Below are positions 1-9,939 of a stretch of 64,000 bases of DNA, one piece after another. The stretch's first letter is position 1. Each line of letters begins with the position of its first letter. The DNA is from Prosapia bicincta. Taxonomy: Eukaryota > Arthropoda > Insecta > Hemiptera > Cercopidae. The position numbers were made by a program, and so were the translations under genes. Location of the stretch: assembly GCA_036971475.1 (NCBI GenBank), contig JBAIZL010000010.1:3798469-3862468 (forward strand), written 5' to 3'. Below the pieces are notes generated by a model, which was not told the DNA's origin, made no database searches, and was given only the letters and a program-made list of their open reading frames with translations.

Positions 1-180
1 ACAACACCCAGCTCAGTTGATGCTCAACAATGAAGATACTATCAATCTTCGAAAGTTAACTCGCATAAATACCAAGTAAGATTCTTGTTGAAGTACATAT
101 AGTGAAAGGGATAATTGAATCTTATTACACTACTACTATTACTAATGGATAATTGAATACAAGAAAACAGTGTTGCAAAG

Positions 181-221
<41 letters not shown>

Positions 222-653
222 GGATGTGTTTGAAAAATCTAAATCATAATTATTTCTTTCATTCGATAAAATATTTTACAACAGTTCTAGATAGTGTTCT
301 GTATATTTCGAATGAAAAGGGGTACATTACTTAAAATTTTGAAATACTTGAATATTTGTATATTCTAAGAGCTGAGATCATAAATTTGGTGGAATTTTGA
401 TTTGTTGGGAACATTTTATATTTATTTTACTTATTCTAAGTGTGGTGTAAATCACGGATAATGATGGGATCACTTGGTCATTGAAATGTGTTTGAAGTAT
501 TAAACCTACTTATTGTGACTGTATAAATATATACATTTTTTAATTATATTTTATAATTCAAATTATAAATATTAAATTATTTCTACATAGGATTAATTAA
601 AACTGATGTTAATGCTAAAACTCAAATAGTTATAAGGATTAATCAGTTCTAAA
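1..653. other. Non-coding AT-rich stretch (probable PDE11 intron)
   Basis: I see no exon, RNA gene or recognisable element here apart from a TA dinucleotide array at about 182-218. Because an internal PDE11 exon begins at 2888, this is probably intron of that gene, an inference from position only. The last eight bases, gttctaaa at 646-653, are the left copy of the target-site duplication of the hAT element that follows. Confidence 0.5.
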
Positions 654-2581
654 CAGTGGCGGACTTTGCTATGTCCCTAGGCACAATTCGGCCGGCTACC
701 CCTTTGCGCCCCGTTCGCGAATTTATTGGAAACGTGCTATAATGCTTTTAATTTTTCACCATACGAATCCGTTTTCATGCCTGTTCAAAGAAATGCATAA
801 TAAAAAAATAATTAACTTTTAATAATGATGCGCTTTGAGATTAAAAAATATGTTGGTATTCATGCAAAAATGCATTTTACGTTTAAATTAATTACCGATT
901 ACCGTGCCGACCATAGTTTACTGTCCTAATGCAATAATAATAAACGTAAAGTACATATTAAATAATAATGTATAATAATATACTATATATTGGGCGCACT
1001 ATATTTTAATGAAATATATTTTGCAAATATACATACATTACTTCACTTTCATATTTGTTGGTGGAGACAATTGAAAATAAGGACACTTTTGAGATTAGAA
1101 AGTGTTATTTATTACACACAAGATTAAGAGTAATATTTTCAGCCTCTTAGTATTAACAAGAAAAATTAACGTATGTTTTTACTTTTTTGGATAATAGTTT
1201 ATAATGAAAACATTGTGTAGAAATTAGACTTAATATACTTTCTAAGTGGAATATGGTGGTTTAAGGTTTAATATTTATATAAATATTGCAGAAAAAAATC
1301 TTGTAGCCTAAGTATGACTAAAAACATTTATTCTTACATTAAACGTTTACGTCTTGCTTTGTTAATAGAAAATTCTTCTATTAATTGTTCAAAAGAAAAG
1401 TCTTTGGCGTTAAGGATATCAGCTTCAATGTTGAGAATTGCAAGAGAATTCAATTTGTCTTCTTTAAGGGTAGAACCTAGATATGACTTGATTCTTTTCA
1501 GGGACGAAAATGACCTTTCTGCAGAGCAGTTGCTAACCACAGTACACAAATACATTCTCAAAGCTATATCTGCGTAAGGAAATGTATCCTGCAAGTTGTC
1601 TTCTCTGAGAAACTTGCTCATAGAACTAGGTGTGCATGTCAAATTATTGAACTTGATCAAGTTTGAAAAATGTACACACTCACTTCCAAAGGATGACTCC
1701 AGATCACTACTGTAAAGGTTTTGCAGTTTTGCTGCATGCTCTATAATGTCTCTTGGTTCTCTGTTTGAAAAGTCAGAAAATACAGAAAATCTGTCAGCAT
1801 AATAGAATATGCTTCTCTTTTTTTTATTAGTTCACTTTTAAGTCTGTCAATAATGACATAAAAAGTTTCCATTTTAAACTTGTCTTTCCCTGTAAGGCGT
1901 TTTCGGAAGTGTCGGGCCGTTTTCTCGGTGGAAAATTTGGGGGAGAGGGGAGGCAGTACTTGGCCCTAGATGCCTTGCATTCAAGGCCGCGAGATACGCA
2001 TTTAACGGAACATGGCATCGGATGTTTTTCGTTATCTGCTTATTTGGAGATACCTAAAACATCCGATGGCATGTAATATGGAATTATTTTTAAATTTTCC
2101 GTAGGGCGCAGCTCGAAGCGCGTATAATACACATACACATATATACATACACATATATACATACACATACGTGATGTCACACATGCACACTCAGACATTA
2201 CACATACTGACATTACACAAGTATAAATTTTTAAACATTTTTGGTGATATTTACAATTTATTAAAAAAAATTTCAAGATAAGATATTATTTAAAAACTAT
2301 TTTTATAAAAATAAATTAAAAAATTTATTTTGGTTCCATCGATAAAATTAAAAAACAATAAAATAAAAGAAGGTTTTCTATTCTCAGGTATTCTACCCCC
2401 TGCTGGATCCGCCACTGATTTAACTGAGGTTCACATTATGACATTCACCAAATTTAACTAGGTACTATTACTAATGTCACTAAAACTCATCAGTACAAAA
2501 AAAGCGGCTGCTGCCTGCCGCCCTCTCAAGGCTGCGCCCATAGGCACGTGCCTAGTGTGCCTAATGGGAAGTCCGCCACTG
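654..2581. mobile_element. hAT-superfamily DNA transposon, non-autonomous or decayed
   Basis: The element begins with cagtggcggactt and ends with its exact inverse, aagtccgccactg, and is flanked on both sides by the 8-bp direct repeat gttctaaa (646-653 and 2582-2589). An 8-bp duplication with short terminal inverted repeats is the hAT signature. It carries a fragment of transposase on the minus strand (about 1334-1895). A second hAT-like end, ggatccgccactg at 2404-2416, lies inside the right end. The element is therefore either a nest of two related copies or has a duplicated terminus. It sits upstream of the first visible PDE11 exon, presumably in an intron. Confidence 0.85.
1334..1895 (-). 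pseudogene. hAT transposase C-terminal fragment (ZMYM1-like dimerisation domain)
   Basis: Read on the minus strand, 1660-1334 is open and ends in a typical hAT dimerisation region, with motifs such as NCSAERSFSSLKRIKSYL and LNSLAILNIE. Continuing upstream in the same frame to about 1815 gives more related protein (ADRFSVFSDFSNREP). There the frame shifts next to a run of eight A/T bases, and another frame carries on to about 1895 (FKMETFYVIIDRLKSEL). A functional hAT transposase is usually 500-700 residues with a BED zinc finger and an RNase H-like core. Only roughly the last 180 residues remain, with at least one frameshift, so this cannot make an active enzyme. It lies inside the hAT element with matching ends. 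Confidence 0.8.
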
Positions 2582-2833
2582 GTTCTAAAATTATTATTGT
2601 TTGCGGCAAGATTATTTTGTAATTTCCTGCAATTTCTAATACTAAAAGCTCACACCCTCTGACATGGATTAACTCTAATTTATGTTATTAGTCTAAGATG
2701 CTTTTTTGTTAACACATTCCAGTTTCCCAAAAAACTTATATTTTATCATAAAAAGAAAGTATTGTGCTAATGCAACAATGGAAACTTTATACCTAGATAA
2801 ACTAGTTAATGTATGTGCTTGTGGATAATTATC

Positions 2834-2834
<1 letters not shown>

Positions 2835-2880
<46 letters not shown>
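2835..2880 (+). repeat. (ATT)n microsatellite at a splice acceptor
   Basis: About fifteen ATT units run up to within eight bases of the AG that opens the PDE11 exon at 2888. The T-rich repeat plus ttttcag forms the polypyrimidine tract of that acceptor. Confidence 0.9.
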
Positions 2881-2887
2881 TTTTCAG

Positions 2888-3090
2888 GAAGATGAAGAAG
2901 CCTTTGAGACCTTTGCTGTTTACTGTGGTCTAGCACTACATCATGCTAAGCTATATGATAAGATCAGAAGGTCAGAACAAAAGTATAGAGTCGCTCTAGA
3001 AGTCCTTGGTTATCACAATACATGCACTGAAGGTGAAGTAGAAAACACAAAGCTTAATGCTTTACCAGAGACTGTTGTTGGCTTAGATGA
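2888..3090 (+). CDS. Pde11: PDE11-type phosphodiesterase, internal exon: end of GAF domain and linker
   Basis: First visible exon of a 3',5'-cyclic nucleotide phosphodiesterase of the PDE11 type, which hydrolyses cAMP and cGMP. It opens in phase 0 after ttttcag and closes before gtaagt, leaving two bases (GA) of a split Glu codon. The 67 residues contain the end of the second GAF domain (FAVYCGLALHHAKLYDKIRR) and the helix leading to the catalytic domain (VALEVLGYHNTC). The 'HHAKLYDKIRRSEQKYRVALEVL' type of sequence (given here only as a pattern name) separates PDE11 from PDE5 and PDE6. At the otherwise conserved LSYH motif this copy has Gly for Ser. The N-terminal region, GAF-A and most of GAF-B must lie before base 1 or in exons not seen. 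Spliced with the six exons below it gives 369 residues to the stop. Confidence 0.9.
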
Positions 3091-4154
3091 GTAAGTTGAA
3101 AAACATTTAATTCAACTGCAATTCAATAATCCAGTTTGAAGTAGTGTAATTATTTATTTTGATTATTAGTAGCTCACACGAAGATGGAATCAACAAATGT
3201 AATTATTTGTTTTAACATTTTAATTATTTGACTAATTTCTCGAGAGATTGTTATTTCGATACGTATATAAACTAAAATTAATTAAGTTTTAGTAACAAAA
3301 CAGTTTTAATGAATACCTGAAATAGTATTCAGTTAGCATGAAAAACTTACTCAGTTCAAACATAATCATAATGTTTGTATTGGTGAATTATTTGTCTTTA
3401 ATCATGGTTTCCTGATTGCTACTGAATTTACTTTAGCAGGTCACTAAATATGTTCCTTAATTAGGTATAACATTATTTTCAGATCAACATATGTTCTTCC
3501 AAGCGCTATCATTGTTTACATAACTTTTTTATTTTACAAAACTGTTTTTTTATAAATACTATTAAGATTTTAATTACATGCTGGTTTCTTCCTGGAACAT
3601 TTTTCTCAGTAATCAGAAACCACACATTAAAATCTAATAAAATATAACAACTCATAAAATATTTTACATGTATATTATTTAATTATAAACTATCTCTTAT
3701 ATAACAAAATTAGTAACACACAAACCATTTATAGATTAAATTTTTTAAATTTAGAAATGATCAAAATCCATTGGGAAAAATTTTCAGAGATTAAAAGCAT
3801 TTTATTCTAATTAGTTACCATTATATTCCGTTAAACGTTTTTCTCTTTTATTCAATTTTGCATTCCATATTCTGCAGCTCAGATATGATGGAATGAATTA
3901 ATTTAAAGGAACATTAATTATAAAGATACTGAATTAAAACACCTACTTAGCAAAGAAAGGAAAATACTTTTACAGTAGACACTTTAAAGCTCTCAGTGAA
4001 AAGGGGTAAATAACAGGTTTAATTGCTTAAAAGAGTGTTAATTATCTTTAAAAACACTGAATGTTTTTTTACATTTTTTTATGAAGACGTATAATTTAAT
4101 GCTTTTTTTATTTGATTTAATTACATACTTCTAGTAATTGTTAGAAGTAATTTA

Positions 4155-4345
4155 TTGTTACTTGTTGTAATCATCTTGAATTCGCTGAATAAATCATAAG
4201 TAATTATTTGAGTAACTAAGTGAAAACTATTAGCCTACTATTGAGTTAATGAAACAACTGTTTCAAAACAGCAAGTAAGTTAATAGTTTTCACTTAATTA
4301 CTCAAATAAATACTTCTGAATAATTTTTTACTTGAATTGAATTAC
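4155..4345. mobile_element. Fold-back MITE, family 'TGAATTCACT', copy 1
   Basis: Two arms of about 40 bases are inverted around a short centre: cataagtaattatttgag...aaactatta at 4194-4238 and its near-inverse at 4278-4318. The outer part contains gaattcgctgaataaa. Related sequence recurs at about 5320, 5432, 6645, 37540 and 58045, so this is a dispersed family. No coding capacity was seen. Confidence 0.6.
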
Positions 4346-5319
4346 TTTTAGTGAATTATTAAAAAAGAATAAAAATAAATTTGCAAATTGCCAATCAGTA
4401 TTTATGTATTGAAGTGGTGAGGTTATATAGTTATTAAAAGAGTAATCTTGAAAATGAGTAAAGGGGTATGAGGTAGAGGGGGTATAGGGGGACACTGGCT
4501 ACAAAATTTTGATTTTTATCATAGCATTAATTATTCAATCATATTTACATTATATGCCCTAATAAATAAAGTCAATAAATTAGTACAGCTAGGTTTTTCT
4601 ATAAATAAATAATAATGAAAAAACAGACAAATATAGGCTGCATCACGTGTTAAAAACATATTTCTGTAGGTCAATAGACTATTTGAAATGATAAATGTTT
4701 CAGTTTTAAATAGTAATTACATAAAAGTATTTAGTAACAGAAATTAATATCTGTTCTGTCCTTAACAAAAATTCACTTACTACGTCCTTCTTGAAAAGTT
4801 TCCTTTGGTTTACTTTTAGTTCAACCTAGTTCACATTATATAATTATGAGTCCAAAGTTAAAGAGGCTCGATCGTTCAGTGGTATTGCTTGAATAAGTGT
4901 TTATCTTTTTTAGTGCTAAAATGATAGTTCTGAAAAAATCCTAGCCATGGATATTGTGTATATTAAAGAAAGAAAGAAGTTAATTTGGGGAACAGCTGAT
5001 CTAAGTATAAGATCAGATCTTCTTCTGTGACGGACGGTAATACCAATGAATGACTGATGTGTTTAGAATCAGGTCGAGCTTAGCCAGATTGATGCCTCTT
5101 GTTTGCAGTTATTAATACAAAAAAATATTCTTCATTACGCAACACTCATTCGTCCTGTTTTTTTTTATCTTTTTTTTTCAGCTACTGAAACATACCTATT
5201 GAATTAAATTTCAATACAGCCTGTATTGTGGACTTTTGTTAGAATTCAATCACATTTTATATTATGCTACGAAAGCAACCCTAATGCTAGTTGGCTCATA
5301 CTTCACCAAATCGTTTACC

Positions 5320-5425
5320 ATAAGTAATTATTGCATAACTGAATGAAAACTTTTGAACTTACTTGCTGATGTGTTTAGAAAACAATCATTTCATTGGCGA
5401 AGCCGACCTTCTCCTCAGGTTGATA
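5320..5425. mobile_element. Fold-back MITE, family 'TGAATTCACT', partial copy 2
   Basis: This carries the same run of blocks as the copy directly downstream: ataagtaattattgcataac, aacttttgaacttacttgctg, then acaatcatttcattggcgaagcc. Only one arm is clear, so it is a solo half or a truncated copy. Confidence 0.5.
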
Positions 5426-5431
5426 CTATTA

Positions 5432-5692
5432 AAGTTGCTTGTTGTAATCATCGTGAATTCACTAGCTAAATAATGAGTAATTATTGCATAACTGAGTTTA
5501 AACTTTTGAACATACTTGCTGACAAGATTACAATCGTTTCATTGACGAAGCCAACGTGCTACTCAATGAAGTAAGTACTCAATAGTGTTTTCAAAACACC
5601 TCAGCAATTAAGTTCAAAAGTTTTTGCTCAGTTATACAATAGTTACTTATAATTTAATCAGTGAATTCAATACGATTACAAAAAGCAACTTC
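5432..5692. mobile_element. Fold-back MITE, family 'TGAATTCACT', best copy 3
   Basis: This is the clearest member. The left arm starts aagttgc...gttgtaatc and the right arm ends with gattacaaaaagcaactt, its inverse. Each arm is roughly 90 bases and shares tgaattcact, taagtaa(t/c)tattg(c/t)ataactga and aacttttgaac. The centre holds acaatcgtttcattgacgaagcc. No open reading frame. The long inverted arms and lack of coding sequence define a MITE or fold-back element; superfamily unknown. Confidence 0.7.
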
Positions 5693-6644
5693 AAAAAGTG
5701 TAGTTCTACTACCACTGATATCACTACAATAATAGTACATTAATACTATCCTTTTTCAACTTGAAATGTTAGTATACACTTAAATATGTTTAAAATATTT
5801 TTAATATATCAAATCTTGCCAATAATTTCCCCTAATTGTCGTGTTACATTTAAAGCCTAAAATTTTAGGAAATATAATCCTTACTCAACTCTCATCACAA
5901 CATAGTGTTAGAGAGAGCCCACGTTGACAAAGAGATAAATTAGCCAAAAGAACCATCCTTAATAATATTATGTTATAACAACAAAGATAATTTATTACAA
6001 TAACGTTATAAACCTAGGGTAATGATTGACAGTTTTAGTATAGTGATAACTTCCTTGAATTCCACACGACCCAAGTATGGCAAAGCTATGCTGCCTCTTC
6101 TATGTTAATATAAAAATTAGTCACTATTAAGTAAGTGCTACAACAGGAAAGTTTTTTAAACATGTTTAGATATATTAAGGAAAATTATAATTTAAATGTC
6201 TTCCTTATGTAAATAAGCATTTCTCTTAAATAAATATAAAAATGAAGGCAAGGCATACATCTAGAATGCTGTATTTACTTATTTATTACAATAAATATGG
6301 TGTGGATAGAAGAGAAAACTCTCCAATCTGAAAAACAGTCTCTGAAAAATAACAGTTGCAACTAGATTCAAATAAGTTAGATAAGAAGCCTTTTATCAAA
6401 GACCTTGTATTTGGGGTTGGCCCACACACAAAGGCTCAAAAACGCTATGTAATTTTAGTTTCTATTCATTTTTTTTTACTCAAAATTATCCGTTATTCAA
6501 CTAATCAACAATGTTTCAATAACTAAATGTTTGTAATTTTCAAGTCTGTAAAAAATTATAATTTATAATACCGAAAGAATTCAAACCAAAATAGTAGTAG
6601 CAAATTAACAGAATATTCAATAAAAATTATTACAATAATCAAAT

Positions 6645-6781
6645 AATAGTTAACTAAGTGAATACATAAAGGCTTACTTGCTGATGCATTTCGAAACAAT
6701 AGTTCCTTTTACGAAGCCTCTACTGGCGGTGTCCCATTAGGTACAAAGGTTGTTAGTATTTATGAGTGTAGAAGGGGGAGT
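6645..6781. mobile_element. MITE-family segment abutting a Penelope-like 3' end
   Basis: The sequence taactaagtgaatacataaa, cttacttgctgatgcatttcgaaac and gttccttttacgaagcc matches the centre of the fold-back MITE family. It lies immediately below the stop codon of the minus-strand Penelope-like remnant. The MITEs may therefore be derived from the 3' region of this element, or the two may simply be neighbours. Confidence 0.45.
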
Positions 6782-7705
6782 TTAAGTTTGTTGTGTGCTA
6801 TGTAATAAAATAGGATGTTGGCTATAAAAAAGTGAGTGGTCATTCAATATGTTTTCTTTATCTGTTGCATAGTGTTTGTATATTTCGTATTTTTCTAAAG
6901 TTGTTAGTTTTTTTACTTTGTTTTAATATGTGGAGAATGTTTAAACTAGTATGTATGTGTGTGTTGCATAGCTGGATTTTGGGTTTGTGTTGTTTCTTTG
7001 GGTAATGTGTTCCTCGAATCGTGTGTAGAATGACCTACCGGTTTGGCCGATATAACAGCTGGGGCACTCATTACAAGTTAATTTGTAAATAACGGATAGA
7101 TTGTATTTGTCTGTTTGTGGTTGAAAGAATGGTATGTGCTGTCTTAGAGCGTTTGTTGTTTTATAAGATATTTAGTAATAAAGTTTTTTGAATGTGGAAG
7201 ATTTTTGTGTGTGTTTTTGTTGTGGTAGGTGAGGGATATGTATTTGTTGTTTTTTGTGTGATTTGTCGGCATGGCTGTTGGTGAAGTTTTTTATGTTTAA
7301 TTTTCATGAGTATGTTGTCTATGACTGTATGTTGGTAGCAGTTTTGTTGAGCAATGTATTTTATTGAATTGAGTTCCTTGTTATAGTCCTTCTGTAGCAT
7401 AGGTATATTGATTAGGTGGTCTAACCTATGATTAAATGCAATGTGTTTGTGTTGTGTGGGGTGATTAGATGTGTTATGTATGACAATATCTGTAGTTGTT
7501 GGTTTTCTGTATATTTTGAAATTGTGTTTGGTGTTGTGTTTGGTGATGTTAAGATCTAGAAAGATTATTTTATTGTTTTCTTCTAATTCGAGGGTAAATG
7601 AGAGGTTTGGGTGTATGGTATTAATGTAATCGTGTAGTTGTTTGATTTGCCGTTTGTTGCCAAAGTAGTTCTTGTTTTGTATTGAATTTTGTTTAAATAT
7701 TTATA
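6782..7705 (-). pseudogene. Penelope-like retroelement: RT C-terminus and GIY-YIG endonuclease, decayed
   Basis: Read on the minus strand from about 7705, an open frame gives the C-terminal part of a Penelope-like reverse transcriptase: IIFLDLNITKHN, then YRKPTTTDIVIHNTSNHP, then ELNSIKYIAQQNCY. After a frameshift near 7160-7190 it continues into the GIY-YIG endonuclease, where LTCNECPSCYIGQTGRSFY shows the cysteine pair and the YIGQTGR core. A further frameshift near 6960 leads to the usual tail (LEKYEIYKHYATDKENILN) and a stop at 6782-6784. Penelope-like elements insert by target-primed reverse transcription with this endonuclease. The catalytic RT motifs upstream are missing and at least two frameshifts are present, so the copy is dead. 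It is antisense within a PDE11 intron. Confidence 0.85.
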
Positions 7706-8544
7706 ATGTAAATAAGTACTTTGAGGTTATCATGATGGAAACTATGGACATGTGGTTAGAGAGAGAAATACTTAATCCATGACATCTGTGTTAGTGGAAT
7801 ATAAATATCACAAAGAAAACAAGTGAATCATTCATAAAATAATTATAATGGAGTAAGTAAATCAAAGCTAGAATGATTTTAATACAAAAGATAGAGAGCT
7901 TTTGATTTCAACAAAAGAGATTTCAAAGATCAGGTGGAACATCTCGAGTGCGAAGTGTAACATTTTATCAAGAGTGCAAAGAATAAAAATTATTAGAGGT
8001 AAACGCACACACATGCACACACCAACAATAAATGACATAAAAATTAACAGGTACTCTGTTAAAGTCATGTCCAATAGATGGACCAAATCAGATTGTAAAG
8101 ACAAATCCTTGGATGGCAAACAGCAGATAGAAAAAGATCAGAGTAGACCAGAAGATGTAGATTGTATTGAATTAATAGATATGTGAGGGTGAGAGAGATA
8201 ATGAAAGAGATAGAGGGAGAGAGGAAAAAAGATGAACAAGGGTGAAATCAAATGTAAAACATCAAATAAAAGTAAAATGCATGGAGAGATGATAGTAGGA
8301 AATTTGAAAGCATAGTATAATGTTGAAAAATTATAGAGAATTTGAATTGAACAAAATATTGGTAAATTTTTTATCACTGAAGTAATTTACTTTTTTTATA
8401 GATTTTTCATTTCAAGTTGCTTAAATTGACGAATTTTTATCACTATTGTGTGAATATTGTCAAGTGATTTTGTCAAGGAGACACACACACACACAAACAC
8501 ACACACTTACATGTATAAAATTGTGTGAAATAAAACATTCTAAA

Positions 8545-8670
8545 TTACACTTTTTTGTATTAACTTGGTAAAAAAACCACTATTTACTGATTTATTCAGC
8601 AGAGACATATTATTATCATAAATCAGTAAGTGGTAGTTTTTGCCAAGTTAATAGAAAAAAGTGTAATTTA
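8545..8670. repeat. Short fold-back (inverted repeat), family related to 22.5 and 60.7 kb
   Basis: The left arm (aaattacacttttttgtatt, aacttggtaaaaaaaccac, ctgatttattcagcag) is mirrored by the right arm (aatcagtaagtggtag, ttgccaagttaata, aaaaagtgtaattt). The sequence ctgaataaatcagtaagtag is shared with fold-backs near 22.5 kb and 60.7-61.2 kb. Confidence 0.7.
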
Positions 8671-8862
8671 TACAAAAAAACCTCAAGATGTAGACAACAA
8701 AACTGCAAGTTTTAAAACAACGTAAACATGGTCTTAAATTCTAATATATATATATATATGTATTGTATTTGTTTAAGCATATATCTGTTCTATATTTATT
8801 ATTTAACTTTAATAAATTGAATATTTATTACCTTTTCTACTAGTCTATTATTAAATCTACAG

Positions 8863-9100
8863 ATTTCACTTCAATGTGTTTGAGTTGGATGATGGAGAAA
8901 AGGTGAACCATGCAATTTACATGTTCAAAGACTTATTTGGCTTGAGTCGGTTTGACAGAGACTCTCTGGTTAGATTTACATTGACTGTAAAGAAAAACTA
9001 TCGCCGAGTTCCTTACCACAACTGGACACATGGGTTTTCTGTGGCCAACTCAATGTATTCGATCATAAAACATTCAAAAGACACATTCACTCCCAATGAG
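8863..9100 (+). CDS. Pde11: PDE11 exon: N-terminal part of catalytic domain
   Basis: The acceptor is aaatctacag and the donor gtaagg. The first base completes the Glu codon split from the previous exon and the exon closes in phase 0. The product begins FHFNVFELDD and runs through DLFGLSRFDRDSL and TVKKNYRRVPYHNWTHG to DTFTPNE. In PDE structures the first His of YHNWTH is the proton donor for hydrolysis of the phosphodiester bond and the second is a metal ligand; both are present. The sequence RRVPYHNWTHGFSVANSM is diagnostic of PDE11 as against PDE5. No ATG start is expected because this is an internal exon. Confidence 0.93.
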
Positions 9101-9472
9101 GTAAGGTTTTTTCATTAGCTTTAAATAAATACCCTCAAAGAGCATAATAATGTTCTGAAATCTGTATTACACGAGTTAGAGCGTTAAAAAAGTTTCTAAA
9201 AAAAATATTTATAGCTACATAAATCTATTTTTGTAATGTTTTGAAAATGTTTTAAACTGTTCCTTAAAGATTATGAATATATTCTTACATATAAAATCCC
9301 TTGTACACAAATGTAGCTTCTTAAATTTGTGTACAATTCTTGTCAATCTATGTATTTTTTTTATAATATTTTTAAGAAAAATGTTTTGAAAAACTATAGT
9401 AATTGCAGTAACAAATATTCCCATTTATTATATTTGTAGACATATAATAACTGGCAATAAATGGGTTTACAG

Positions 9473-9631
9473 TGTTTAGCTTTATACATTGCTGCTCTAT
9501 GCCACGACTTAGACCACAGAGGCAAGAACAATAAGTTTATGCTGGAAACTGAGTCTCCATTAGCTTCTGTGTATAGTACATCCACTATGGAACATCATCA
9601 TTTCAATCAGACCGTAACCATACTTCAGCAA
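9473..9631 (+). CDS. Pde11: PDE11 exon: metal-binding HD motif
   Basis: A 159-base exon in phase 0 at both ends, between gggtttacag and gtaagg. It encodes the central metal site: [17 protein letters not shown], then [20 protein letters not shown] and [25 protein letters not shown] fits the phosphodiesterase signature HDxxHxxxxN, in which the His and Asp bind the Zn2+/Mg2+ pair. All 53 codons are open and intact, arguing for a working gene. The intron before it is only 372 bases, the shortest in the visible gene. Confidence 0.94.
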
Positions 9632-9939
9632 GTAAGGCATTACAATAATTTTTCTTTAAACATTTTTGAAGTATTTATATGTAAATCATTTTAACTAGAA
9701 TATTAAAATTCAAATCATACTTGTTAATAGGATAGATAATAGTGTTAGTAGCTGTAATAGGCCTGTATCAATAGCGAGAAATTTTGTAGTGATATTATTA
9801 TCAGAAAAAATGTGGTATATCTAATTTTAACAAAGCAAATTTGTTTCAAAATGTTTATACTCTACTTTCTCAATAACTGTATTTATAAACAATAAATATG
9901 TATTTATTAGTTGAACTTCAGTAAGATAATTTATTTACT

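Larger units (their letters stand above)
3091..8862 (+). other. PDE11 intron, 5.8 kb, repeat-rich
   Basis: The intron starts gtaagt and ends ttaaatctacag. It contains copies of a fold-back MITE family at about 4155-4345, 5320-5425 and 5432-5692, a Penelope-like remnant at 6782-7705 with a MITE-like segment below it, a short fold-back at 8545-8670 and a small TA array near 8742-8759. A purine-rich stretch at 8190-8240 and a short CA run at 8480-8507 were also seen. I find no exon or RNA gene in the remainder. Confidence 0.8.

Noticed and set aside
1314..1577. 87-codon plus-strand open frame
   Set aside because: It is the shadow of the hAT transposase fragment on the other strand, which has clear family motifs.
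7868..8377. Small open frames of 79-94 codons on both strands
   Set aside because: Composition follows the local AT/purine bias, there is no family resemblance, and they overlap each other antisense.
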